Assembly: GCA_026169375.1 (NCBI GenBank) | Contig: JAPFCR010000012.1 | Span: 1-64,000, forward strand | Direction of reading: 5' to 3' | Length of the DNA: 64,000 bases | From: Sporosarcina sp. | GTDB lineage: Bacteria; Bacillota; Bacilli; Bacillales_A; Planococcaceae | Shown here: positions 56,865 through 64,000 of the stretch, in pieces | How the letters are laid out: each line of letters opens with the position of its first letter | How positions within the stretch are numbered: position 1 is the first letter of the stretch | Made by a program: the position numbers and the translations under genes | The notes under the pieces: generated by a model | Databases searched by the model: none | What the model was told of the DNA's origin: nothing | The model's input: the letters and a program-made list of their open reading frames with translations, nothing else

Positions 56865-59800
56865 TTAAAAACGTTTTTGAACTGAAGCTGTTTTTCTTCG
56901 ACGCTTTCTCATATCTTTGTCGAATAAACTATAAATCACAGGAACGATATATAATGTCAGTAATGTTGAACTAACCAATCCGCCAATCACCGCAATTCCC
57001 ATCGGTTGGTTCATTTCTGTTCCCTCACCAAGACCGAGTGCTAGTGGCAATAAGCCAAAAATTGTTGTGAGTGCAGTCATTAAAATCGGACGAACACGAT
57101 CACGCGTCGAAATGATAATCGCTTCAAAAGAAGGAATTCCTTTTGCTTTTTGTTGATTAATATAATCGACTAAAATAATTCCGTTGTTGACAACGATACC
57201 AACAAGCACTAATATCCCAATAATCGTCGTTACACTAATCGGTGTATTCGTCACAAACGAACTCAGTGCGACACCAATTAGCATGAGCGGGACAGAAATC
57301 ATAATAACAAGCGGATACTTAAAGGATTCGAATTGAGCTGCCATGACGATATAGACAAGAACTACGGCAAGCGCTAAAGCAAGCATCATATCATAAATCG
57401 CACTTTCAAATAGTTCTCGATCTCCTCCGTATGACATTTCAATGTTTTTAGGTAATGCCAATTGGTCGATTAATGTATTCACTTCTTTTGTCATTTCGCC
57501 TAATGACGCTGTTGATACATATTGCACATCAAATGAAATCGAATATGCTTGATCTATCCGGCGAATTGAAACTGGGCTATCAGTAATGCCAACTTCCGCC
57601 ATTTCTTCAAGTGCGATAAATTCTCCCGTTTGTGTGCGCAATTTAATTTTCTTTAATTGCTCTATATTTTCTCGATTTTTTTCTTCATACTGAACATAAA
57701 CACCTATTACCTTTTCATCTTCATCGATGATTTGTGTAGCCATTTGACCACGTGTAATGTGATTAATCGAATCTGCAATTTGATAAGGAAGGAATCCATA
57801 TTCATCTGCTTTTTCACGGTCAATCTCGATTTCAATTTCTTCTACGCTATTTTCTACTGTGCTTGATACTTCTTGGACAGTTTCCAATCGTTCGAGCGCT
57901 TTTGTCACATCTTCTACGGCATTTGTTAGACGTGTTTCATTCGTATCTTTCAGTGAAAATGACAAAGTATTCGGCGTGGAACCAGATGCAGTTTGTAAAT
58001 TAAAGTTAAGTTCTGCTTCTTGATCAATAGCTTCTAAAACTTTCGGTTGAACATGATCAACAAATTCAAAAATAGAGCGGTTTCGTTCGGATAATGGCAG
58101 GAGTTTCACATAAACTTCTCCCCGCTCTGTATTCGAAGACCCTTGTGATAAACTTTCCTGGGTGCCACCGACTAGACTTACATACACATCGACATCTTTT
58201 TCTTCTTTTAATTGCGCTTCAATTTTATCGATAACTTCTTCTGTTGCTGCTGAAGAGGAGCCGTTTGGTAATTGAACAGATATACTCACAAAACCTTCAT
58301 CTGTCGCCGGTAAAAATTCAGTCCCTACTTTGTATAAACCAAATCCACTTCCGACTAAAAGAACGACTGTCGCCCCTAATACAATGATGCGATGGTGAAG
58401 CGCCCATTTAACCGAACGTAAAAACCGGTTAAGCGATTTCGAACGACGACGCCTTGCTTCTATATCGGTTTTCGTTTCTTTCAACATACGACTCGCCATC
58501 ATCGGTACAACAGTTAGCGCAACAATTAATGATGCAAACAAACTAAATGAAATCGTTAGCGCAAATTCAGTGAAAATCTCCCCAATAATCCCCGTAATAA
58601 AAATAACCGGAACAAACACAGCTAAAGTTGTTAATGTGGAAGCTGTAATCGCACCCCCGACTTCTTTTGTTCCATCAGATGCAGCTAGTTTCGGTGTTTT
58701 CCCCATCACTAAATGACGCTCTATATTTTCAATGACAACAATCGCATTATCTACAAGCATTCCGATTCCAAGTGCTAGTGCACCTAATGTCATAATATTT
58801 AAGGTGAAATTTGCGAAGTACATCATGACAAATGTGACAATGACGGAGTAAGGAATTGCGACACCGATAATAATTGGACTTTTAACACCTTTTAGAAATA
58901 GAAATAAAACAATCATTGCAAAAAGGCCACCTAAAATAAGTGATTGTCCTGTATTGCCAATTGCTAGCTGGATATAATCGCCTTGGTCAAATAATAAATC
59001 AGCTTTTACATCTTGAAAGGCTTCTGTTTCGAGTAAATCATCTAATGTTTTTTTAAATGCTTTTGATACTTGGGCTGTATTTGCACCAGACTCTTGTAAT
59101 ACGGACATGAGAACAGCTGCTTCATCATTCGCACGTGTAATCGTTGAAGATTCCGCCTCTTTTAACACTACATGACTGACATCACTAATTCTGACTTTCT
59201 CGCCGCTTATTGGATGTGTCAAAATGGGAATCGATTTAATATCTTCAATAGACGTCAGCATACTCACAACACGCGTTGTCAACTGTTTCTCTTTTGTTGT
59301 TATTGGTTCACCTGGCATGGACACATGACTCGCCTGAATAACTTGAACGATGTCTTCTTGTGTCAGTTCATTTTCTTCCAATTTTTCTTGACGTAAATTG
59401 ATTTGAATTTCTTCTACAACATCACCTGAAGTCGTTACACTTGCGACACCTTCAATTCGTTGAAGTTCGCGCTCTAACTCTTCTGATAGATGACGAATGT
59501 CCGATTCTTCAGATTCGGCACGTAAAGAAAGCTGGATAACCGGAAATTGTGCCGGATCAAACTTCATTAATCGCGGTGCACTTGCCCCGTCTGGGATAGG
59601 TGCTTGGTCAATTCTTTGCATAACATCTAACTGTGCATCATCAATTTTGGTCGACCAATCGAACATTAATAAAACAAACGTTGATCCTTCTTGAGAAGAT
59701 GTTTGGATCGTTTTCAATCCGGGCGTTGTCGATAAACTGTTTTCAAGTGGCTTCGTTAGTTTTTCATTCACTTCTATCGGTGAAGCCCCTGGGTAACTCG

Positions 59801-59945
59801 ACACAACTACTGCTACAGGAGGATTCAACTCTGGAATGAGCGTCATAGGAATACGAAAAAAAGAAACGACTCCGAGAATAATGACAAGAAACATCGTGAC
59901 AATAGTAAATACGGGTCGTTTAATCGAAAAATCACTAAGCTTCAT
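56865..59945 (-). CDS. RND-family efflux transporter (SwrC/AcrB type)
   Basis: 1026 residues with the AcrB layout: one N-terminal helix, a large extracytoplasmic loop, six helices, a second loop and five helices. SDFSIKRPVFTIV at the start, LGIGMLVDNAIVVIENIER in helix 4 (proton-relay Asp), and NQPMGIAVIGGL near the end. B. subtilis SwrC exports surfactin and other amphiphiles. No membrane fusion protein gene is adjacent, as usual in Gram-positive relatives. ATG start. Own terminator. Confidence 0.93.
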   Translation of the reverse strand: MKLSDFSIKRPVFTIVTMFLVIILGVVSFFRIPMTLIPELNPPVAVVVSSYPGASPIEVNEKLTKPLENSLSTTPGLKTIQTSSQEGSTFVLLMFDWSTKIDDAQLDVMQRIDQAPIPDGASAPRLMKFDPAQFPVIQLSLRAESEESDIRHLSEELERELQRIEGVASVTTSGDVVEEIQINLRQEKLEENELTQEDIVQVIQASHVSMPGEPITTKEKQLTTRVVSMLTSIEDIKSIPILTHPISGEKVRISDVSHVVLKEAESSTITRANDEAAVLMSVLQESGANTAQVSKAFKKTLDDLLETEAFQDVKADLLFDQGDYIQLAIGNTGQSLILGGLFAMIVLFLFLKGVKSPIIIGVAIPYSVIVTFVMMYFANFTLNIMTLGALALGIGMLVDNAIVVIENIERHLVMGKTPKLAASDGTKEVGGAITASTLTTLAVFVPVIFITGIIGEIFTEFALTISFSLFASLIVALTVVPMMASRMLKETKTDIEARRRRSKSLNRFLRSVKWALHHRIIVLGATVVLLVGSGFGLYKVGTEFLPATDEGFVSISVQLPNGSSSAATEEVIDKIEAQLKEEKDVDVYVSLVGGTQESLSQGSSNTERGEVYVKLLPLSERNRSIFEFVDHVQPKVLEAIDQEAELNFNLQTASGSTPNTLSFSLKDTNETRLTNAVEDVTKALERLETVQEVSSTVENSVEEIEIEIDREKADEYGFLPYQIADSINHITRGQMATQIIDEDEKVIGVYVQYEEKNRENIEQLKKIKLRTQTGEFIALEEMAEVGITDSPVSIRRIDQAYSISFDVQYVSTASLGEMTKEVNTLIDQLALPKNIEMSYGGDRELFESAIYDMMLALALAVVLVYIVMAAQFESFKYPLVIMISVPLMLIGVALSSFVTNTPISVTTIIGILVLVGIVVNNGIILVDYINQQKAKGIPSFEAIIISTRDRVRPILMTALTTIFGLLPLALGLGEGTEMNQPMGIAVIGGLVSSTLLTLYIVPVIYSLFDKDMRKRRRKTASVQKRF

Positions 59946-60019
59946 AAATATGTCCTTCCTTTAAACACTTTTCATCATCATAATGAATATTCTGTATAAG
60001 TTCAACATACAAAACAAGC

Positions 60020-60068
60020 TAAACCCTGCGATGATCCGTTTTAGTATTCAAACGATCGCAAGGTTATC
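60020..60068 (-). terminator. Possible terminator of prfC
   Basis: Imperfect stem AAACCCTGCGATGATCCGTTT / AAACGATCGCAAGGTT in broken form between 60022 and 60066, with only a mixed T tail. Confidence 0.45.
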
Positions 60069-60079
60069 GCTAGCTGATT

Positions 60080-61654
60080 TTATAATAAACTATACAAGTC
60101 AATCTCAGGATGTTTGTCTTGGAACCAACGCATTGAGAAATCATTTTCAAATAAGAACACGAGTTGGTCATAACGATCTTTTACGAGCATTGCACGTTGC
60201 CCCGCCATCGTTTCGGTGACATCTTTTTCATTATGAATCCAACGCGCTACTTTAGATCCGATATTTTCCATTTGTACTTCTACGTTGTATTCATTTTTCA
60301 TCCGATGTTCAAATACTTCAAACTGTAATTGTCCGACAGCACCAAGTAATACTTCCTCTGTATGAAGCGTTCGGTAATATTGAATGGCACCTTCTTGGAC
60401 AAGTTGTAAAATTCCTTTATGGAAATGCTTCGACTTCATCACGTTTTTTGCCGTTACTCTTACAAATAGTTCGGGCGTAAATTGTGGCAAAGAAGCAAAT
60501 GAAAAATTCGACTTTCCGCCAATGACCGTATCACCGATTTGATAATTTCCTGTATCATGCAAGCCAATAATATCTCCAGCGACTGCTTCATTCACTGTTT
60601 CTCGGTCATCTGCCAGAAATTGGGTTGTTTGCGTCAATTTAAATGAACGATCAATTCTTGGTACTTTTACCGTCATACCTCTATTAAATGCACCTGATAC
60701 AATTCGAACAAAAGCAATACGGTCTCGGTGGGCTGGATTCATATTCGCTTGGATTTTAAAAATAAAACCCGTAAATTCATCTTTTTGCGGATCAATTGCT
60801 TCTTCCTCCGTTGTTAAGCGTGCTTGTGGCGCTGGTGCAAATTGTAAAAATGTTTCTAAGAATGTTTGGACACCAAAATTCGTGAGTGCACTTCCGAAAA
60901 AGACTGGCGTTAACTCACCTTTTGCGACTCGTTCTTCGGAAAATTCATTCCCTGCCTCATTTAACAATAAAACATCTTCTAGCGCTTGTTCATAATAAGC
61001 ATTATCTGTCATCGGATGCGCTTCAGCTAATTCTCCCTCATCATTAAGTGCTAAGAAACGGTCTTCTCCTTCAGCGCGTGATTGCTCAATACGATGATTG
61101 AATCGGTCATAAATCCCAAGAAACTCTTTTCCCATCCCAATTGGCCAGTTCATTGCATAAGACTCAATTCCAAGCACTTCTTCTAATTCTTCCATTAAAT
61201 CTAAAGGTGCTTTCCCTTCACGATCCATTTTATTAATAAACGTGAAAATCGGAATGCCGCGCATACGACAAACTTTAAATAATTTAATCGTTTGCGGTTC
61301 TACGCCTCGCCCAACGTCAATCATCATGACTGCTGCATCTACTGCCATCAGCGTTCGATACGTATCTTCACTGAAATCTTCGTGACCCGGTGTATCTAAA
61401 ATATTAATTCTTATACCTTCATATTCAAACTGCATCACTGAAGATGTGACTGAAATTCCTCTTTGCTTTTCAATTTCCATCCAGTCAGAAGTTGCATATT
61501 TCCCAGTTTTTCTTCCTTTAACTGTACCCGCATCTCGGATTGCTCCGCCGAAGTAGAGTAGCTTCTCTGTAATTGTAGTTTTCCCAGCGTCAGGATGCGA
61601 AATAATCGCAAAGGTACGTCTGTCGTTAATTTCTTCATCAATTGACTTACTCAT
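60080..61654 (-). CDS. prfC: Peptide chain release factor 3
   Basis: 524-residue translational GTPase that recycles RF1/RF2 after peptide release. G1 [19 protein letters not shown], the RF3-specific insertion [37 protein letters not shown] and NKMDREGK are present. Full length. ATG start, 83 bp after murE on the same strand. The murE-prfC neighbourhood is known from staphylococci. Confidence 0.97.
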   Translation of the reverse strand: MSKSIDEEINDRRTFAIISHPDAGKTTITEKLLYFGGAIRDAGTVKGRKTGKYATSDWMEIEKQRGISVTSSVMQFEYEGIRINILDTPGHEDFSEDTYRTLMAVDAAVMMIDVGRGVEPQTIKLFKVCRMRGIPIFTFINKMDREGKAPLDLMEELEEVLGIESYAMNWPIGMGKEFLGIYDRFNHRIEQSRAEGEDRFLALNDEGELAEAHPMTDNAYYEQALEDVLLLNEAGNEFSEERVAKGELTPVFFGSALTNFGVQTFLETFLQFAPAPQARLTTEEEAIDPQKDEFTGFIFKIQANMNPAHRDRIAFVRIVSGAFNRGMTVKVPRIDRSFKLTQTTQFLADDRETVNEAVAGDIIGLHDTGNYQIGDTVIGGKSNFSFASLPQFTPELFVRVTAKNVMKSKHFHKGILQLVQEGAIQYYRTLHTEEVLLGAVGQLQFEVFEHRMKNEYNVEVQMENIGSKVARWIHNEKDVTETMAGQRAMLVKDRYDQLVFLFENDFSMRWFQDKHPEIDLYSLL

Positions 61655-61737
61655 TTTACTAACTCCCTTATATAAAGAAGAACTATCCTTCCTGCTGAAA
61701 ATAGCCTAGCAATCAAGATAGCCCTTTTTCTTTCTGT

Positions 61738-63219
61738 TTACTTTATTTCTTTTGCTTTAAACTTTTTTGTCGCTTCTTCTAGTGCGATTGCTGCATCCGA
61801 ATGTGGATACTTTTCGCGACCAATAATTTGGAAATCTTCATGACCTTTCCCTGCGAATATAATAATATCATCTTCTTCCGCAACTGCAATGGCATGACGA
61901 ACCGCATCCACTCGATCACCAATACAAGCGTAATTTTTATGTTGCATGCCTGCTTCAAGTTCCGATAAAATCGTTTCATAAGGCTCATCACGTGGATCAT
62001 CTGTCGTTAAGACGACATAATCTGCTTTCGATGCTTCTTCTGCCATAATTGGCCGTTTTACCCGGTCTCGATTTCCGCCTGTGCCAATTAAAAAGATAAT
62101 TTTATTCTTTTTATATGGAAGCACCGCATCAATCGCTTTCTCAATCGCATCCGCCGTATGTGCATAGTCGATATACATCGTAACTGGTAAATTTGTTTCC
62201 ACTTTCTCCATACGTCCTGCAATCGGCCTGATTTCCGCTAAAAAAGCGACAATGCTTTCAATTGATAGCCCTTTTGCATATAAAGCTGCTGTCGTCGCAA
62301 GCGCATTCGAGACGCTAAACTCGCCAATTAACTTCATCTCCACATGAAAGACGCCTTCAGGTGAAACGAGTGTAAACGAAGTACCATCTGCTCTTAGTCG
62401 AATGTCTTTTCCGTGAAAATCAGCTTCATGGTGAATCCCATATGTTAAAATTGGATAACTTGTTTTCTCGGAAAACTTCTCATGCCATGGATCATCGATA
62501 TTCACAACTGCATATTTTCGTTCTTCTAAATTTTGACCGAGTTGTGCAAATAATAATCCTTTCGCATCTCCGTAATTTTCCATCGTTCCGTGAAAGTCTA
62601 AGTGATCATGTGTTAAATTTGTGAAAATCGCGATGTCAAATTCCGTTCCAGCTAACCGTCCTTCGACGAGTCCGTGAGAAGATACTTCCATCGTCATCGT
62701 CTCACAGCCTTCACGTGCAGCTTGTGCAATTATTGACTGCGTTGCCAGTACATGTCCCGTTGTATTCTCAGTTTCATACAACGTTCCATTTAAATTAAAA
62801 CCAATTGTTCCTGAAACAGCAGACTTTTCATTCGCCGCTTGTAAAATCGAATGAATCATACCACTGACACTTGTTTTCCCGTTCGTTCCTGTCACACCAA
62901 TCATCGTCATTTTTTTCGATGGGTAGTGGAAAAAACGTGGTGCCAACAAGCCAATTGCACGGGATGTATTCGGTACTGTCACAACAGCAACTTTTTCTAC
63001 ATCAACAACAACCGGCTGCGATGCAACAATAACACGTGCCCCGTTGTCTACTGCCTGTTCGACAAAATCATGTCCGTCTACAGTAAACCCTTCAATGCAC
63101 ACAAAAACACCACCAGGTTGAACAGCACGTGAATCGACTTCGATGTCAGGTACCACGGCTGGTAATGTTCCTGTAATCTGTTGAATCGGTAATATTGAAA
63201 ATAACTCTTTTGTATCCAT
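61738..63219 (-). CDS. murE: MurE UDP-MurNAc-tripeptide synthetase (vegetative copy)
   Basis: 493-residue Mur ligase with P-loop TGTNGKTS, HLD-type TNLTHDHLDFHG (carbamylated-lysine region follows) and C-terminal GKGHED. It adds the third stem-peptide residue during peptidoglycan precursor synthesis. The specificity motif reads DDPR (about 407-410), not the canonical diaminopimelate DNPR of the paralogue at 5036, so it may accept L-lysine; this is not decidable by eye. Start: ATG at 63219, six bases after GGAGG. It lies outside any cell-division gene cluster, next to prfC as in staphylococci. Confidence 0.93.
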   Translation of the reverse strand: MDTKELFSILPIQQITGTLPAVVPDIEVDSRAVQPGGVFVCIEGFTVDGHDFVEQAVDNGARVIVASQPVVVDVEKVAVVTVPNTSRAIGLLAPRFFHYPSKKMTMIGVTGTNGKTSVSGMIHSILQAANEKSAVSGTIGFNLNGTLYETENTTGHVLATQSIIAQAAREGCETMTMEVSSHGLVEGRLAGTEFDIAIFTNLTHDHLDFHGTMENYGDAKGLLFAQLGQNLEERKYAVVNIDDPWHEKFSEKTSYPILTYGIHHEADFHGKDIRLRADGTSFTLVSPEGVFHVEMKLIGEFSVSNALATTAALYAKGLSIESIVAFLAEIRPIAGRMEKVETNLPVTMYIDYAHTADAIEKAIDAVLPYKKNKIIFLIGTGGNRDRVKRPIMAEEASKADYVVLTTDDPRDEPYETILSELEAGMQHKNYACIGDRVDAVRHAIAVAEEDDIIIFAGKGHEDFQIIGREKYPHSDAAIALEEATKKFKAKEIK

Positions 63220-63232
63220 CAAAATCCTCCAT

Positions 63233-64000
63233 TCAATCCATCATTGGTGAAGTTACATAAGCGTAAACTAGTCGTGCCGTTGCTTGTAAAGAATCGATAT
63301 GTGTTCGTTCAAGTGCATGTGATGATTCAATTCCTGGACCGAATAAGGCATGCTTCACATCAAATCCCGCACGGATTGCCGCAGAAGCATCTGATCCATA
63401 ATAAGGATAAATATCTAGTTGATACGGAATGTCTTGAGCTTTTGCTAATGAAACGAGCTGCTGTGTTAATTCATAATGATACGGTCCGCTCGAATCTTTT
63501 GCACAAATTGAAACTGTATATTCATCAGACGTTTGACCATCACCAATTGCGCCCATATCAACGGCAATATATTCTACGGTTTCTTCTGGAATATTTGAGT
63601 TTCCACCGTATCCAATTTCTTCATTATTTGAAATGTAGAAATGCGTTGTATGTGGCAAATGAATTTCTTCTTTTTGAATCATCCGAACAAGTTCAATGAG
63701 TAAAGATGTACTTGCTTTATCATCCAAATGACGCGATTTAATAAAACCGTTCTCTGCCGCTTCAAATCTCGGATCAAAAGAAACGAAATCGCCTACTTCT
63801 ATTCCAAGTTTGCGCGTATCTTCTGCATTCAATACTTTTTCATCAATTCGAACTTCGATATTATCAGCATCTCTCTTGGCAGTCCCTGCATCTTTATACA
63901 CATGTACTGTCGTTTGATGCATCAGAATTGTACCGCTAATTTTTGCTCCAGACGCTGTATGTATCGTACAATATTCTCCTTCAACAGAATGCCAATTAAA
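63233..64000 (-). CDS. M42 family metallopeptidase (partial, N-terminus beyond window)
   Basis: C-terminal 256 residues of a cobalt/zinc aminopeptidase of the M42 (glutamyl aminopeptidase/cellulase M) family. The frame stays open to the last base of the window, reading FNWHSVEGEYCTIHTASGAK before the first internal ATG at 63922, so the gene is cut by the window edge. Metal and catalytic motifs: HLDDKAS, NNEEIGYGGNSN, AVDMGAIGDG and the final FGPGIESSHALERTH. 13 bp before murE, so probably cotranscribed M42-murE-prfC. Confidence 0.93.
   Translation of the reverse strand, partial: FNWHSVEGEYCTIHTASGAKISGTILMHQTTVHVYKDAGTAKRDADNIEVRIDEKVLNAEDTRKLGIEVGDFVSFDPRFEAAENGFIKSRHLDDKASTSLLIELVRMIQKEEIHLPHTTHFYISNNEEIGYGGNSNIPEETVEYIAVDMGAIGDGQTSDEYTVSICAKDSSGPYHYELTQQLVSLAKAQDIPYQLDIYPYYGSDASAAIRAGFDVKHALFGPGIESSHALERTHIDSLQATARLVYAYVTSPMMD

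Noticed and set aside
56865-59945. RND gene as part of a new efflux operon with prfC and murE
   Set aside because: A 134 bp gap with a possible terminator separates it from prfC, and it has its own strong terminator; no adaptor gene is present.
63244-63699. 151-codon plus-strand frame opposite the M42 peptidase
   Set aside because: Antisense shadow; the minus-strand reading has intact metal-binding motifs.

Overview
Low-GC Firmicute chromosome, order Bacillales. Gene order follows the Bacillus subtilis ykoY-to-ylbI segment read backwards: coaD, rsmD, ylbG, ylbF, ylbC, ctaG-F-E-D-C-B/ctaA, pycA, ftsW, ylaN, ylaI, ylaH, typA, ylaF, suhB, yktB, yktA, pdhD-C-B-A, ykyA, def, rpoY-rnjA, ktrC, ccpC-like, darB, ykyB, ykwC, mhqR-like, a PAS kinase, ktrD and meeY (ykoY). 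Strong Shine-Dalgarno sites, frequent TTG/GTG starts and U-tailed terminators agree with this. The murE-prfC linkage, which I recall from staphylococci, and a GC-rich dispersed repeat of a kind I associate with Caryophanaceae (Planococcaceae) and relatives suggest a Sporosarcina/Lysinibacillus-like host. The family-level call is inference. I see no rRNA, tRNA, prophage, IS element or CRISPR array. 

Layout. 1-402: GC-rich palindromic repeat, no gene. 403-8451: coaD, rsmD, a membrane-anchored unknown, ylbG, a degenerate glycerophosphodiesterase, ylbF (ricF), a second MurE-type ligase divergent from a stand-alone aspartokinase domain, and ylbC. 8820-17827: YugN-like protein, AI-2E family permease, and the complete caa3 oxidase locus (ctaG to ctaB, with ctaA divergent). 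18065-30312: pyruvate carboxylase, FtsW, the yla genes, TypA, suhB, ykzI-like, yktB, yktA and a nitronate monooxygenase. 30425-33499: polysaccharide deacetylase lipoprotein and a large catalase with an altered active site. 33636-38887: pyruvate dehydrogenase operon. 39415-42983: ykyA, def, a 23-codon cationic mini-gene with its own promoter and terminator, then rpoY-rnjA. 43028-50764: KtrC, a Cys-rich protein, two MFS exporters, CcpC-like regulator, DarB, YkyB and YkwC. 50765-56378: candidate C-rich sRNA, acidic lipoprotein, MarR regulator, PAS histidine kinase, KtrD, and MeeY under a manganese (yybP-ykoY) riboswitch. 56865-64000: RND exporter, prfC, murE and a truncated M42 aminopeptidase. 

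How it fits together. Central carbon entry (Pdh, pyruvate carboxylase), heme A synthesis and the caa3 oxidase sit together. Potassium uptake (KtrC, KtrD) and DarB are established c-di-AMP targets in B. subtilis, where DarB also acts on pyruvate carboxylase. RNase J1 is coupled to the small RNA polymerase subunit RpoY. The most interesting possibilities are a dedicated diaminopimelate branch (second MurE plus unregulated aspartokinase, with a SigE-like promoter) for the spore cortex, the autonomous 23-residue cationic peptide gene, two enzymes that have lost catalytic residues, and two candidate structured RNAs. Where a Shine-Dalgarno site favoured an internal start codon, the CDS coordinates have been trimmed to it.
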